Position numbers and translations under genes: made by a program. From the NCBI GenBank assembly GCA_944381115.1, contig CALWJV010000014.1, positions 1 to 55,016 of the forward strand: DNA of 55,016 nt. Direction: 5' to 3'. Below, piece after piece: positions 42,581 through 52,415 of the stretch. Each line of letters starts with the position of its first letter. Position 1 is the first letter of the stretch. The notes under the pieces were generated by a model. It was not told the origin of the DNA and ran no database searches. It saw nothing but the letters and a program-made list of their open reading frames with translations. The stretch is from an uncultured Clostridia bacterium (GTDB lineage: Bacteria; Bacillota; Clostridia; Oscillospirales; CAG-272).

Positions 42581-44545
42581 ATGGAAGATTTATTTGAAAA
42601 CCAGGAAGAACTTCACGAACTGCTAAAAATTCGCCGTGATAAACTTGAAGAATTGTATGCAGCAGGAAAAAATCCTTTTGCGGTTACTAAATTTAATGTA
42701 ACTGCGGAAAGTGCTGAGATAAAGAAAAAATTTGCTGAAACAGAATCCGAAAATGAAAATCAGGAAGATCTTCAAAAATACAAGGTCACGATTGCAGGAC
42801 GTATAATGAGCCGTAGAATAATGGGTAAGGCAAGTTTCGCCGACATTCAGGACGGCAGCGGAAGGATTCAATGCTATATAAAACGCGACGACGTTGGCGA
42901 AGAGATGTATGCAGAATTCAAAAAATGGGACATAGGGGATATTATCGGTGTGACCGGATATGTTTTTCGCACCAAAATGGGTGAAATATCTGTACATGCT
43001 CAGGATATCAAACTTCTTTCAAAATCACTTCGTCCCCTCCCCGAAAAATTCCACGGACTCAAAGATACGGATATGCGTTACCGCCAAAGATACGTTGATC
43101 TTATAATGAATCCCGATGTCAAGGATACATTTATAAAAAGATCTCAAATAATAAAAGGTCTGCGTGATTACCTTGACAGACAGGGTTACCTTGAGGTAGA
43201 TACACCGGTGCTTCATACACTTGAAATAGGTGCTTCGGCACGTCCGTTTGTAACATATCACAATACGCTTGATATTGAAATGTATCTGAGGATCGAAACT
43301 GAACTTTATCTTAAGCGTCTTATAGTAGGCGGGTTTTCAAAAGTTTATGAAGTGGGACGTATATTCAGAAATGAAGGTATGGATACAAAGCATAACCCGG
43401 AGTTTACAACCATTGAAATGTACCAGGCATATACTGACTTCCGGGGAATGATGGATCTTGTTGAAGGAATGTATGCTGAGATAACAAAGAAAGTTTGCGG
43501 CTCGTACGAAATTACTTACCAAGGCCAAGTAATAAACATGGCTCCCGGTTGGACAAAAATGACGATGGCAGAGTCCGTCAAAAAATATTCCGGTGTTGAT
43601 TTTAACGGTTGGGCTGATGATGAAGCGGCAAGAAAGAGCGCAAAAGAGCATAATGTAATAGTAAAAGATAATGCGACAAAGGGCGATGTTCTTGCGGCAT
43701 TTTTTGATGAATACGTAGAAGATAAACTCATACAGCCTACATTTATTTACGATTATCCGGTCGAAATTTCTCCGCTTGCAAAGCGTAAGCCCGACGATCC
43801 TATGTTTACGGAGCGATTTGAATTTTTTATCTGTGCCCGTGAAATGGGGAACGCTTTTTCAGAACTTAATGATCCAATTGATCAAAAGGAGCGGTTTGAA
43901 CGTCAGGTTGCTGCGAAACGCGCCGAAGGAGGAAACAATGCACAGGTAGACGAAGACTTTATTAACGCACTTGAATACGGCATGCCTCCTACAGGCGGAT
44001 TAGGTATCGGAGTTGACAGACTTGTAATGCTGCTTACTGACAGCCCATCAATCCGTGACGTACTTCTTTTCCCTACAATGAAACCATTGGATGGCATAAA
44101 GAAAGAAAACAGTGTAAGTTCAGATTCCGAAAAAATACCGGAAACACAAAAAACAGAACCGGAAAAAATTGATTTTTCCAAAGTTGAAATTGAACCTTTA
44201 TTCAAAGATTTTGTTGACTTTGATACTTTTTCAAAATCTGATTTCAGAGCCGTTAAAGTTCTCGCATGCGAAGCCGTACCTAAATCAAAGAAACTTTTAA
44301 AATTCACTCTGAACGACGGTAGCAGCAAAACCAGGACGATTTTAAGTGGTATTCATGAATTTTACGAGCCGGAAGAGCTTGTCGGTAAAACTTGTATAGC
44401 CATTACGAATCTTCCTCCGAAGGCAATGATGGGAATTGATTCCTGCGGTATGCTTATATCAGCCGTACACAGCGAAGAAGGAAAATTAAAATTACATCTT
44501 CTAATGGTAGATGATCATATTCCTGCAGGTGCAAAACTTTGTTAA
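42581..44545 (+). CDS. lysS: Lysyl-tRNA synthetase (class II) with fused C-terminal tRNA-binding domain
   Basis: 654 residues against about 495-510 for usual bacterial LysRS. Residues 1-503 are standard: anticodon-binding OB fold ([23 protein letters not shown]), class II motif 1 ([26 protein letters not shown]), motif 2 ([25 protein letters not shown]) and motif 3 ([12 protein letters not shown]). After a charged linker (about 504-535), residues 536-654 form an EMAP-II/Trbp111-like domain ([22 protein letters not shown], ... [15 protein letters not shown]) as found at the end of MetRS. It charges tRNA-Lys; the extra domain should strengthen tRNA binding. Confidence 0.95.
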   Translation: MEDLFENQEELHELLKIRRDKLEELYAAGKNPFAVTKFNVTAESAEIKKKFAETESENENQEDLQKYKVTIAGRIMSRRIMGKASFADIQDGSGRIQCYIKRDDVGEEMYAEFKKWDIGDIIGVTGYVFRTKMGEISVHAQDIKLLSKSLRPLPEKFHGLKDTDMRYRQRYVDLIMNPDVKDTFIKRSQIIKGLRDYLDRQGYLEVDTPVLHTLEIGASARPFVTYHNTLDIEMYLRIETELYLKRLIVGGFSKVYEVGRIFRNEGMDTKHNPEFTTIEMYQAYTDFRGMMDLVEGMYAEITKKVCGSYEITYQGQVINMAPGWTKMTMAESVKKYSGVDFNGWADDEAARKSAKEHNVIVKDNATKGDVLAAFFDEYVEDKLIQPTFIYDYPVEISPLAKRKPDDPMFTERFEFFICAREMGNAFSELNDPIDQKERFERQVAAKRAEGGNNAQVDEDFINALEYGMPPTGGLGIGVDRLVMLLTDSPSIRDVLLFPTMKPLDGIKKENSVSSDSEKIPETQKTEPEKIDFSKVEIEPLFKDFVDFDTFSKSDFRAVKVLACEAVPKSKKLLKFTLNDGSSKTRTILSGIHEFYEPEELVGKTCIAITNLPPKAMMGIDSCGMLISAVHSEEGKLKLHLLMVDDHIPAGAKLC

Positions 44546-44922
44546 AATTTACGGCTGTTTTACCTAGTGCATGCTTTAATTTTATTATTAAAGGTATCCA
44601 GAAGATAAAAATTAAAATTATTTTTTAAAGGAACGGTATCAGATTCCTGAGTTTTACAGTCATTATAAAAAGCCTTTAGAGTTTATCTCCAAAGGCTTTT
44701 TTATTTTTGTTTGTAAAATAACTCTTTAAAAGTAAAATTAAATAAAAAAGAGTTTTTTAGTTTTATACCAGAACATAAGTACTGGTTCTTTCGATATATT
44801 ACCGGAAATTTTACAATCTACGGTTTTGATTATATATAACCAATTATTGCTTTTCAGAATAAAATAAATTCCGTTTTTAAAAATAATTTTCCCGGTACAA
44901 AACGGGTGTACAATATCTGCTT
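44546..44922. other. Convergent spacer with terminators
   Basis: 377 bases between lysS and the cysteine-synthase-like gene. It holds the lysS terminator at 44667 and a weaker dyad at about 44766-44787 (ACCAG-A-AC mirrored) that might terminate the minus-strand gene. No coding sequence is seen. Confidence 0.4.
44667..44706 (+). terminator. Terminator after lysS
   Basis: Stem AAAAAGCCTTTAGAG / CTCCAAAGGCTTTTTT with one mismatch and a T run. Confidence 0.85.
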
Positions 44923-45852
44923 TTATTCAGAAAAAAGAGGGGTAGAAAAATATCTTTCGGCGGTGTCCGGAAGTACCGTTACAACCGTCTTCCCATCTCC
45001 GAGAATACGTGCCATACGTCTTGCCGCCGCAACGTTTGTTCCTGAAGATATACCGCACATAAGTCCCTCAAGTCTTGCAAGGTCTCTTGCAGTATTTATT
45101 GCTTCGTCATCGCTGATAATACATATATCGGAATAAATTTCTTTGTTGAGATTTTTGGGAATTAGACCGTCTCCTATACCCATTTGCAGGTGAGTCCCAA
45201 TGTTACCTCCGGCTAAAATCGCTGCATGTTCCGGTTCTACTGCCCAGATTTTTATATCAGGATTTAACGCTTTTAAAGATTCTCCTATACCGGAAATAGT
45301 TCCTCCTGTTCCGACTCCTGAACAAAATCCGTGTATGGGACCTGCAACCTGTTCAAGTATTTCAAGAGCAGTGTGGTGCTTGTGGACGAGTGGATTAGCC
45401 GGATTTTCAAATTGTCCCGGAATGAAAACGTTTTTATCCTCCGATGCCATTTTTTCTGCTGTACGCATACATTCGGCGATAGCCTCACCGATATTACCTG
45501 CATCATGAATTAAAATGACTTCAGCACCGTAATGGGTAATAAGTTTTATTCTTTCAACTGAAACAGAGTCAGGCATTATTATTTTGACCTTGTATCCTTT
45601 TACTGCTCCGATAAGCGCAAGACCTATGCCTTGATTACCGCTCGTCGGTTCTATGATAACCGTATCTTTATTTATTAAACCTCTTTTTTCTCCATCTTCT
45701 ATCATATTGAGAGCGGTCCTTGTTTTTATTGAACCGCCGACGTTAAGTCCTTCGTATTTAACAAGTATTTGTGCTGACCCCGGCTCCGACATTTTATTCA
45801 AACGTATTATTGGAGTGTGTCCCATGGCGTCCAGTACTGTATTGTAAATCAT
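44923..45852 (-). CDS. Cysteine-synthase-family PLP enzyme
   Basis: 309 residues from the ATG at 45852, with AAGGA about 10 bases before it; 22 more codons are open upstream but have no start signal. The PLP lysine is Lys43 in NVGGSIKTRTA, the substrate loop is EPTSGNQGIGLA (TSGNTG in most CysK), and the phosphate loop is GVGTGGTISG near 180. It probably makes cysteine from O-acetylserine and sulfide. Two positions differ from typical CysK (Gln for Thr after SGN, and KTR for KDR), so another beta-replacement reaction is possible. Monocistronic with a consensus promoter. Confidence 0.85.
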   Translation of the reverse strand: MIYNTVLDAMGHTPIIRLNKMSEPGSAQILVKYEGLNVGGSIKTRTALNMIEDGEKRGLINKDTVIIEPTSGNQGIGLALIGAVKGYKVKIIMPDSVSVERIKLITHYGAEVILIHDAGNIGEAIAECMRTAEKMASEDKNVFIPGQFENPANPLVHKHHTALEILEQVAGPIHGFCSGVGTGGTISGIGESLKALNPDIKIWAVEPEHAAILAGGNIGTHLQMGIGDGLIPKNLNKEIYSDICIISDDEAINTARDLARLEGLMCGISSGTNVAAARRMARILGDGKTVVTVLPDTAERYFSTPLFSE

Positions 45853-45928
45853 AAAATCAAATCCTTCCGATATTACCGCTAAATGATTCGGTATTAAAAT
45901 AAAGTTTATAATAAACATTATTTATAAC

Positions 45929-45957
45929 ATTATAGCATGGTTTATTTTTTTTGTCAA
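45929..45957 (-). promoter_or_regulatory. Promoter of the cysteine-synthase-like gene
   Basis: Minus strand TTGACA, 17-base spacer ending TGC, TATAAT. Confidence 0.85.
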
Positions 45958-46116
45958 CAGAGATAGAAAAACAGAGGTACATCGGATGATTTAAAAAGTA
46001 ATTTTTACATCAGACATTTGTTAAAAACTATCGTATTTAAAGAAAATGAGTATAACTATAAAAATATATTTATCTTGATTTTGATTTTGTTCATTGTTTT
46101 TATTTATTTTACGGTT

Positions 46117-47961
46117 CTACTCATTTTTTGATGAACCATCCGTCTCTGTAACGGTATTTTCTGAATTACCGTTTTCGCCCGAATTATTTGTATTTTCGCC
46201 GGAATTTTTTGAACTTTTATTTTTATAGACATGCTTTTTCAATTTTTTTACAGCAAATACAGAACCGACGGAAATTCCTGCAATGCCTACAAGAGTTAAG
46301 AGCCAACCCCAAAGCGGCATTAGCGGCATTTTAAATGACAGAGTACCATCAGGACTGAGTTTAAAATTTTTCAGCCCATGTCCTTGAACTTTAAAGCGTT
46401 CAATAGCGCTTTCAAGACTTTCAGTATCACCGCTGAATACTCTAAGACCGCTTTTGTTTGCCAGATTTAAAGATATGAGATTACCGTTTTCGTCGTTTTC
46501 TTTTTCAAAAAAAGCAACTGTTTGTATTACACGGGAAGTTAATTTTTCTTCAATGTTTATTACAGTAGGTTCACTGCCGTCCGTTATCAAAATTCCGATA
46601 ACTTCTGTATTTGTAAATGTTGCCGAACCGCTCATCTGCATTAGTCCGCTTACTAGGTTTTGAGGAACTGCACCTATATTTTTACCTATACTTCCCCCTT
46701 TGAACTCAAATGTGCCTTCGCTGTAGATTCCGCCGCAAAACTTTGCTTCATTTGAGGATATCCGTCCACCGGATATTATCATGATACCGTTAGGTCCGTT
46801 ATAGACGGCTCCTGCTTTACCTGTTGCTTTATTGGTGATAATATCTCCTCCAGAAAATCCAAATGATCCGAGATTATATATTCCTCCGCCGTCACCGTTT
46901 GCACGGCTGTCGGTGACATATGTGTTGCCTCCGATCAGCAGTGTGCCTTCATTTATTATTGTACCGCCGTTACCCTCTGTAATATTGTATGAAAGCATGC
47001 AGTTATTAATAGTCACGGATCCTGAAAATCCGTTTTCTTTATCCATTCCGCAGTGTATCGCTCCGCCGCTTACATTTGAAGAATTGTCCCTTATCAGACC
47101 GTTATTAAATTCCGCAAAACCGCTGATATATGCACATCCTCCTAAATTTCCGCTGTTGTTAGTGAGTTTATAATTTCCAGAAACAGTTATTTTTCCTCCG
47201 TGTGTATATACACCCCCGCCAAGTGCGGAATTATCATTATTAATTGCTTTATTTTCATGAAGAATAACATCGGTAAGTGTTATTTCACCCTCTCCGGTTT
47301 TACCACCGTATAGTGCTATACCTCCTCCGCCTTTAAGCGATTTGCATTCTGTTATCATTGTGTTATTGAGTTTTACGGATGGCGCGTAAATTACTTCGCT
47401 TCCGTTTTGCACACATTCGGCATATATTGCACCGCCGAATGATGTATTAACGGCATTTTTAAAAAGTACTTTTCCGTTAAAATCTATACTTCCGTTTCCT
47501 TTTACTGTCAAAAGCGCTCCGTTTGCAGACGGAAACTCTGAACTATTTCCGTCAAGCGCAAAAATTGCTGTATTTCCTGTTTCCCAATCAGTTTGGCTTT
47601 CTTCATCAATTATAAGTTTCGGTGCATTGCCGCTGCTTCCATCCAAAACAATAAGCGAACCGTCCTGAAACCCTCTGAATACGGTACAGTCCATGCCGTT
47701 TATTCTGTATACACCGTTTTTTATAATAATAGGGGAGAGAAGTTTTACGCTGTATTTAAAAGTTATTATAACCTCTTCTCCCTCTGCTACTACACTGACG
47801 TTGTCATTGCCAAAGACTGTATTTATATCGTCAATGCCTGAAATCTCTCCGCCTGGCGCGGTTTCTGTATAATTTACCTCTCCGTCGCTGAATACCGAAA
47901 CAGAGAGGATAAGTGTAATGACCAAGGTCGATAAAAATGCCGTTAAAAATATTTTTTTCAT
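46117..47961 (-). CDS. Surface-anchored beta-helix repeat protein
   Basis: 614 residues. A signal peptide (KKIFLTAFLSTLVITLILSVSVFS) is followed by about 450 residues of Gly- and Asn-rich coils with repeated GGxI/GGGI and NN-type turns (GGAIYAEC, GGGIALYGG, GGGVYTHGG, GGAIHCG, GGGIYNLG, GGIYSEG), typical of an extracellular parallel beta-helix of the polymorphic-outer-membrane-like kind. A single helix (LWGWLLTLVGIAGISVGSVFAV, about 553-574), then basic residues and a Ser/Asn/Glu tail, anchor it in the membrane. It may be an adhesin; no catalytic motif is visible. Its stop codon is about 75 bases before an AT-rich gap without a clear terminator. Confidence 0.8.
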   Translation of the reverse strand: MKKIFLTAFLSTLVITLILSVSVFSDGEVNYTETAPGGEISGIDDINTVFGNDNVSVVAEGEEVIITFKYSVKLLSPIIIKNGVYRINGMDCTVFRGFQDGSLIVLDGSSGNAPKLIIDEESQTDWETGNTAIFALDGNSSEFPSANGALLTVKGNGSIDFNGKVLFKNAVNTSFGGAIYAECVQNGSEVIYAPSVKLNNTMITECKSLKGGGGIALYGGKTGEGEITLTDVILHENKAINNDNSALGGGVYTHGGKITVSGNYKLTNNSGNLGGCAYISGFAEFNNGLIRDNSSNVSGGAIHCGMDKENGFSGSVTINNCMLSYNITEGNGGTIINEGTLLIGGNTYVTDSRANGDGGGIYNLGSFGFSGGDIITNKATGKAGAVYNGPNGIMIISGGRISSNEAKFCGGIYSEGTFEFKGGSIGKNIGAVPQNLVSGLMQMSGSATFTNTEVIGILITDGSEPTVINIEEKLTSRVIQTVAFFEKENDENGNLISLNLANKSGLRVFSGDTESLESAIERFKVQGHGLKNFKLSPDGTLSFKMPLMPLWGWLLTLVGIAGISVGSVFAVKKLKKHVYKNKSSKNSGENTNNSGENGNSENTVTETDGSSKNE

Positions 47962-48099
47962 ATTTTATTTCCGCCTTTGGAAGAAGTTTTGCAAAAACTC
48001 CATATATGGTTTTCATTTTGTATTAATTTGCTTTTTATTTTTTCTTTTTCCCGCCGGTTAATTTTATGGTTAGCAGTTCAAATATTTTTATAACTTTAA

Positions 48100-48135
48100 A
48101 ATAACGCCCTGCGTTTTTGCAAGGGCGTCATTTTG
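48100..48135 (-). terminator. Terminator after the Gfo/Idh gene
   Basis: Minus strand stem TGACGCCCTTGC / GCAGGGCGTTA with a short A loop, followed by TTATTTT. Confidence 0.8.
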
Positions 48136-48204
48136 TAATTTTATTTGTTGTAAAAACTGTTTATGTTCTTTTTAAAACTAACCTTCGCGGAAAAAATATT
48201 TATA

Positions 48205-49383
48205 TTAGTTATTGTAAGTAGAAGACATATCCGCAACCGTAGCATCTTTGTTAACTGTTTCTTTGCGTTTGGATGTTGCGATTCTTTGTTTTAAAAGTTC
48301 GTAAAATTCATCCTCATTTCCGTCCGCACCTATTTCTACAGTGCAGTTTTTCCAGGAAGAAAGCATTATTGAGTTGCAAAGAAGAAGTCCGTTTATACCT
48401 TCGTATCCTGAAGCAATAAGTTCTTCGCCGTAGAGAAGGTGGTTTGTGAAGTTTTGAGTTATTCCTCTATGCTGTTCCAGCATTTCGTATTCGGGTGTCA
48501 AAACTTCAGATGTATTTTTTATCTTTTTGAATCCGTCTTTTGCGTTGAAACAGTATACTCTCTCATCTTCTTCGTTCTTGATCCATTTAAAACTCTTGCC
48601 TTCTGCAATAAGTGCACCCTTTGAACCGGTTATTTCAAGTCTGTTCGTACCGGGGCATTCGCCGGTCGTTGTAATAAATACTGCAGTTGCTCCGTTTTCG
48701 TATTTTGCGTAAGCCGTTACATCGTCTTCAACTTCTATGTTGTGATATTTGCCGTAATCACAGAAAGCGGTTACTGATTTAGGCATTCCGAACAGCCATT
48801 GCCAAAGGTCAAGGTTATGGGGGCACTGATTCATAAGAACACCCCCGCCTTCTCCGGACCATGTTGCTCTCCAATCACCGGAATCATAATAATACTGCGT
48901 TCTGTACCAATCGGTAATGATCCATACGAATCTTTTAAGTTCTCCAAGTTGTCCGGACTGTATTATCTCGCGCATTTTTCTATATACGGGGTTTGTTCTC
49001 TGATTGAACATTACTCCGAATGATTTACCTGATTTTTTTGCAACATCCATCATTTCTTTTACTGCTTTGGTGTAAACTCCGACCGGTTTTTCTGAGATGA
49101 CATTAAGTCCTGCATTAAATGCATCTATTGCTATGACAGGGTGGAGATAGTGAGGTGTTGCAATAAGAACAACATCACATGTTCCGCTCTTTAAAAGTTC
49201 CTTATAATTTTCAAAAATGGGAAGGTCAGCACCGAATTTTTCTCTTGCCCACGTTCTTCTGGATTCTTTTATATCGCATACGGCTCCGAGGACTGCTCCT
49301 TTTATTTCGCCGTTAAAAAGGTACTGTGCGTGTGCGGAACCCATATTTCCTATTCCGATTATACCGAATCTTACCTTATCCAT
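48205..49383 (-). CDS. Gfo/Idh/MocA family NAD(P)-dependent oxidoreductase
   Basis: 392 residues. Rossmann loop GIIGIGNMGSAHAQY (8-22), nucleotide-domain end with the catalytic-type Lys in SEKPVG (about 96-101), and the C-terminal beta domain with GEGGGVLMNQCPHNLDLWQWLFG, where the His of the family's active site (DxxxH-like, CPHNLDL) appears. These enzymes oxidise or reduce sugars, inositols or sugar derivatives. It is cytoplasmic, with AAAGGAG before the ATG, a consensus promoter and its own terminator. Its neighbours suggest carbohydrate use. Confidence 0.93.
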   Translation of the reverse strand: MDKVRFGIIGIGNMGSAHAQYLFNGEIKGAVLGAVCDIKESRRTWAREKFGADLPIFENYKELLKSGTCDVVLIATPHYLHPVIAIDAFNAGLNVISEKPVGVYTKAVKEMMDVAKKSGKSFGVMFNQRTNPVYRKMREIIQSGQLGELKRFVWIITDWYRTQYYYDSGDWRATWSGEGGGVLMNQCPHNLDLWQWLFGMPKSVTAFCDYGKYHNIEVEDDVTAYAKYENGATAVFITTTGECPGTNRLEITGSKGALIAEGKSFKWIKNEEDERVYCFNAKDGFKKIKNTSEVLTPEYEMLEQHRGITQNFTNHLLYGEELIASGYEGINGLLLCNSIMLSSWKNCTVEIGADGNEDEFYELLKQRIATSKRKETVNKDATVADMSSTYNN

Positions 49384-49426
49384 TTGTATAACTCCTTTAC
49401 TGTGTTTTTAGTTTACATACGATTTA

Positions 49427-49455
49427 ATTTTATCATATATTTTCTTTTCTGTCAA
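49427..49455 (-). promoter_or_regulatory. Promoter of the Gfo/Idh gene
   Basis: Minus strand TTGACA, 17-base spacer ending TGA, TAAAAT. Confidence 0.85.
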
Positions 49456-49553
49456 GAGAAATATAAATAAGTACATATACCAATAACTTTATTTATCCGA
49501 TAACAATCCATTTTAAATTTTTGATACACTTTTGCAATTTTTTCAAAAAATTC

Positions 49554-51026
49554 CTATTTTATTTCAAATTTAGGTTCGCAGGTGACATTTATACCAAGTC
49601 TTTTATAAAAATCTTCATCTTTAGGTGAAAGAATAACAGAAAAGTGTGAATCGCAATCCTTCAGTCCGTCTATACTGTCAAGCGCCTTTTGTGCAGCCGC
49701 ATTGTGTGCAGAACTTATACTTAGCGCTATAAGTACTTCACTTGAATGTAGCCTCGGGTTTTTATGATGAAGTTTTTTTACTTTTAGGTCACATATAGGT
49801 TTTAAAGCCTCAGGACTTATAATGTCCTCTTTGTGGTTTATTCCGGCAATCTTTTTTAGTGCATTCAAAAGCAGTGCTGCAGATGCTCCGAGAAGGGAGG
49901 AAGTTTTTCCGGTAACTATACTGCCGTCGGTAAGAACCATTGCACCTGCAGGGGCATTTGTTTCTTCATGCTTTTTTAGCGATGCTTCTATGGCGGGATA
50001 CATCTCGGTGATTACTCCTGCCATTTTCATTATAAGTTCTATATGTGACGTTTGAGTTCCGTCTGCGCCGTTCCTTTTATCTTCAACTGCGCTCTTGTAA
50101 TAACGGCGGAGTATTTCAAGTTTGGCCGCTGTCTGTACTGCTTCTTCGTCATAGATGCAGAATCCCGCCATATTTACTCCCATATCTGTTGGTGAAAGAT
50201 AGGGAGATGTGCCTTGTATGCTTTCAAGTATTGATCGGAGTACCGGAAAAATTTCAATGTCACGGTTGTAGTTTACTGTCGTTTTTCCGTATGCCTCAAG
50301 GTGAAAAGGGTCTATCATATTTACATCGCCGAGATCTGCAGTTGCTGCTTCGTAGGCAAGGTTTACCGGGTGTTTGAGGGGAAGATTCCATACCGGAAAC
50401 GTTTCAAATTTCGCATATCCCGATTTTATACCGCGGTTTTGGTCATGGTAGAGTTGTGAGAGGCAAGTTGCCATCTTTCCGCTGCCCGGTCCGGGTGCTG
50501 TTACAACGACAAGCGGTTTTTCGGTTTCTACATAATCGTTTCTGCCAAAGCCGTTTTCACTGACAATTGTTTTTATATCTGACGGATAACCCGGGATCGG
50601 GTAATGCATATATGTATTTATTCCGATAGAAGAAAGTCTTCTTTTAAAAGCATCTGCTCCCGGTTGTCCTGAGTATTGTGTAATGACAACGCTCTTTACC
50701 AAAAATCCCATCTTACGAAAGGCGTCTGCAAGGCGGATGATGTCGTCGTTATATGTTATGCCGAGATCTCCTCTTGTTTTGTTTTTTTCTATATCTGATG
50801 CGTTTATCGTAAATATGATTTCAGCATAGGAACTTAGGTTCTGCAGCATTCGTATCTTACTGTCAGGTTCAAAGCCAGGAAGGACTCTGGAAGCGTGAAA
50901 ATCGTCAAAAAGTTTACCTCCGAATTCAAGGTAAAGTTTACCTCCGAACTTTTCTATCCTTTCACGGATCTTCTCTGATTGAAGTTTTATGTATTTATCA
51001 TTATCAAAACCTTTTTTCACTTTCAC
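49554..51026 (-). CDS. DUF1846 domain-containing protein
   Basis: 490 residues, the full length of the DUF1846 family. Opening GFDNDKYIKLQSEKIRERI and GGKLYLEFGGKLFDDFHASRVLPGF (starting at about 6 and 29) are the family hallmark. A phosphate-loop-like TAPGPGSGKMATC lies near 177, and FPVWNLPLKHPVNLAYEAATADLGDVNMIDPFH near 212. Structures of the family are known but no reaction is established; a nucleotide-using role is suggested by the loop. It starts at GTG 51026, or at a second GTG 6 bases on, which fits the AAGAAGG site better. Upstream is an extended -10 (TGATATAAT) near 51059. Confidence 0.9.
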   Translation of the reverse strand: MKVKKGFDNDKYIKLQSEKIRERIEKFGGKLYLEFGGKLFDDFHASRVLPGFEPDSKIRMLQNLSSYAEIIFTINASDIEKNKTRGDLGITYNDDIIRLADAFRKMGFLVKSVVITQYSGQPGADAFKRRLSSIGINTYMHYPIPGYPSDIKTIVSENGFGRNDYVETEKPLVVVTAPGPGSGKMATCLSQLYHDQNRGIKSGYAKFETFPVWNLPLKHPVNLAYEAATADLGDVNMIDPFHLEAYGKTTVNYNRDIEIFPVLRSILESIQGTSPYLSPTDMGVNMAGFCIYDEEAVQTAAKLEILRRYYKSAVEDKRNGADGTQTSHIELIMKMAGVITEMYPAIEASLKKHEETNAPAGAMVLTDGSIVTGKTSSLLGASAALLLNALKKIAGINHKEDIISPEALKPICDLKVKKLHHKNPRLHSSEVLIALSISSAHNAAAQKALDSIDGLKDCDSHFSVILSPKDEDFYKRLGINVTCEPKFEIK

Positions 51027-51269
51027 ACCTTCTTTTAATTTGAAAACTGATTTTGTAAATTATATCAAATGAATTTTTTATTTTTTTACAAACATATTCA
51101 TTATTATATCATAATTTTAATGTTATTTCAAGTACTTACAGAAAAGATTTGCTTTTTACGGTATCTTTTCGAAAAATAAATATTTTGCCGGCAATGTCTT
51201 TATAAATATTCAGCCTTATTTTAATATCATTTTCATTAAGCCGTGATATACAGTATGCATTTATAATTG
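51027..51269. other. Non-coding spacer between DUF1846 and the GH92 remnant
   Basis: Very AT-rich. It contains the DUF1846 leader but no recognisable remaining GH92 sequence. Confidence 0.4.
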
Positions 51270-51302
51270 AAAAGCCCGGCTGTTTTTTAGTCCGGACTTT
51301 TA
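51270..51302 (-). terminator. Terminator downstream of the GH92 remnant
   Basis: Hairpin AAAAGTCCGG ... CCGGGCTTTT with one mismatch (minus strand reading), about 120 bases after the remnant's stop codon. Confidence 0.6.
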
Positions 51303-51423
51303 AAATTTTTATTTTTTCATAATATGAAAAGTTTTTAATATGTTTTTATTTTGAACAGTCTTTGCAAGACTTCCTCCATTTATTATATCAAAATAAGAAA
51401 CGTTTCCGCTCGTCTTTTCAAGT

Positions 51424-51918
51424 CTATAATCTGATTTCTTCATATTCAAGTGTGAGCGGCTCTCCAAGCAACGTAAGTCTGAACGGACCCTCTCCCTGGT
51501 CGAATTTAATGCGTATTATTCCGCCGTAAAGTGTGGGGGTGAGTTCAATGTTATACCTGTCACGGTTTACTCTTGCGTTCATGTATGCCGGTTCAATAAC
51601 TGATTTTTCAGTATCATAGTATGCAAAATATATTCCTTTGCCGTGAGAAAAGACGCCTCTTTGTCCCGATATTACAAGTTTACCGTAATCACCGAGCCAA
51701 GGAGAGGGAAGGTGGGTAAGACGTATACCTTCAAAACTTTTATGATAGGGAGAGTAAAACCAGTTTGTATTTTTAAGTTCGTTTATACTTGTGTCTGTTT
51801 GAAATGTGAATGACGCCATTCCGTGCGGTAAAGCGGTAACCGGGTAGCAGTTTCCGTTTGAATATCTCGGGCAATTTTCCGTTCCCATTTTTGTATTTAC
51901 GTAACTGTAATTTTTCAT
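51424..51918 (-). pseudogene. N-terminal remnant of a GH92 family glycosidase (alpha-mannosidase type)
   Basis: 164 residues where GH92 enzymes have about 700-750. The opening VNTKMGTEN, SNGNCYPVTALPHGMASFTFQTD matches the GH92 N-terminal domain (VNTxIGTxN ... GxxxPxAxxPFGMVxxSPQT), and NIELTPTLYGGIIRIKF fits its later strands. The frame then stops at 51424; a different frame stays open about 40 codons further (to about 51300), but no catalytic domain follows. The start has a ribosome binding site (AAAGAGG) and an intact promoter, so this is a recent truncation or deletion, or a retained stand-alone domain. Confidence 0.7.
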
Positions 51919-52057
51919 ATATACCTCTTTTTTACATATCTATTTTAACAAGATTTTGTATATTCAGTTAGGTAAGATTTTATATTCGCTATGAAAATTA
52001 ATACAATATAGTTGTATTTGCAGTTTTGTATTAAATTATTTTGCAATGCATACGCAC

Positions 52058-52086
52058 ATTATATCACAAATAAAATACGTTGTAAA
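52058..52086 (-). promoter_or_regulatory. Promoter of the GH92 remnant
   Basis: Minus strand TTTACA, 17-base spacer ending TGA, TATAAT; about 140-bp leader. Confidence 0.65.
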
Positions 52087-52174
52087 CGGAAATTTTTTAT
52101 ATCCTTGTATATTTTACTGATATAGAAAATATGCTAAGTAATTAAGTTTACAGATTTACTTATAAAATTTCAGT

Positions 52175-52203
52175 TAAAAAAATCCCGTGTAAAAACGGGA
52201 TTT
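52175..52203 (-). terminator. Terminator after tRNA-Lys
   Basis: Stem AAATCCCG / CGGGATTT immediately after the CCA end, followed on the minus strand by a T run. Confidence 0.85.
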
Positions 52204-52279
52204 TGGTGCACCTTCAGGGACTCGAACCCTGGACCCACTGATTAAGAGTCAGTTGCTCTACCAACTGAGCTAAAGGTGC
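52204..52279 (-). tRNA. tRNA-Lys (anticodon CTT)
   Basis: 76-nt cloverleaf with encoded CCA: acceptor GCACCTT / AAGGTGC, discriminator A, anticodon stem CTGAC / TCAG-type around loop CTCTTAA, and T arm CAGGG-TTCGAGT-CCCTG. Confidence 0.96.
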
Positions 52280-52310
52280 AGATAAAATTTTTAAATTATC
52301 AGTGTTATTA

Positions 52311-52339
52311 ATTATAACATATTTCTATACAAAAATCAA
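52311..52339 (-). promoter_or_regulatory. Promoter of tRNA-Lys
   Basis: Minus strand TTGATT, 17-base spacer ending TGT, TATAAT; about 30 bases upstream of the tRNA. Confidence 0.75.
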
Positions 52340-52415
52340 TATAATCAAAATGTAAAAAAATAACTTATAAATGTTAAAAAAACACTTTTTAAATTATTAT
52401 AATGGTAAACACATT

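Noticed and set aside
46600..47500. Tandem DNA repeats in the surface beta-helix gene
   Set aside because: The coil pattern repeats at protein level (GG-x-I, NN turns) but the DNA copies are too divergent to call a nucleotide repeat.
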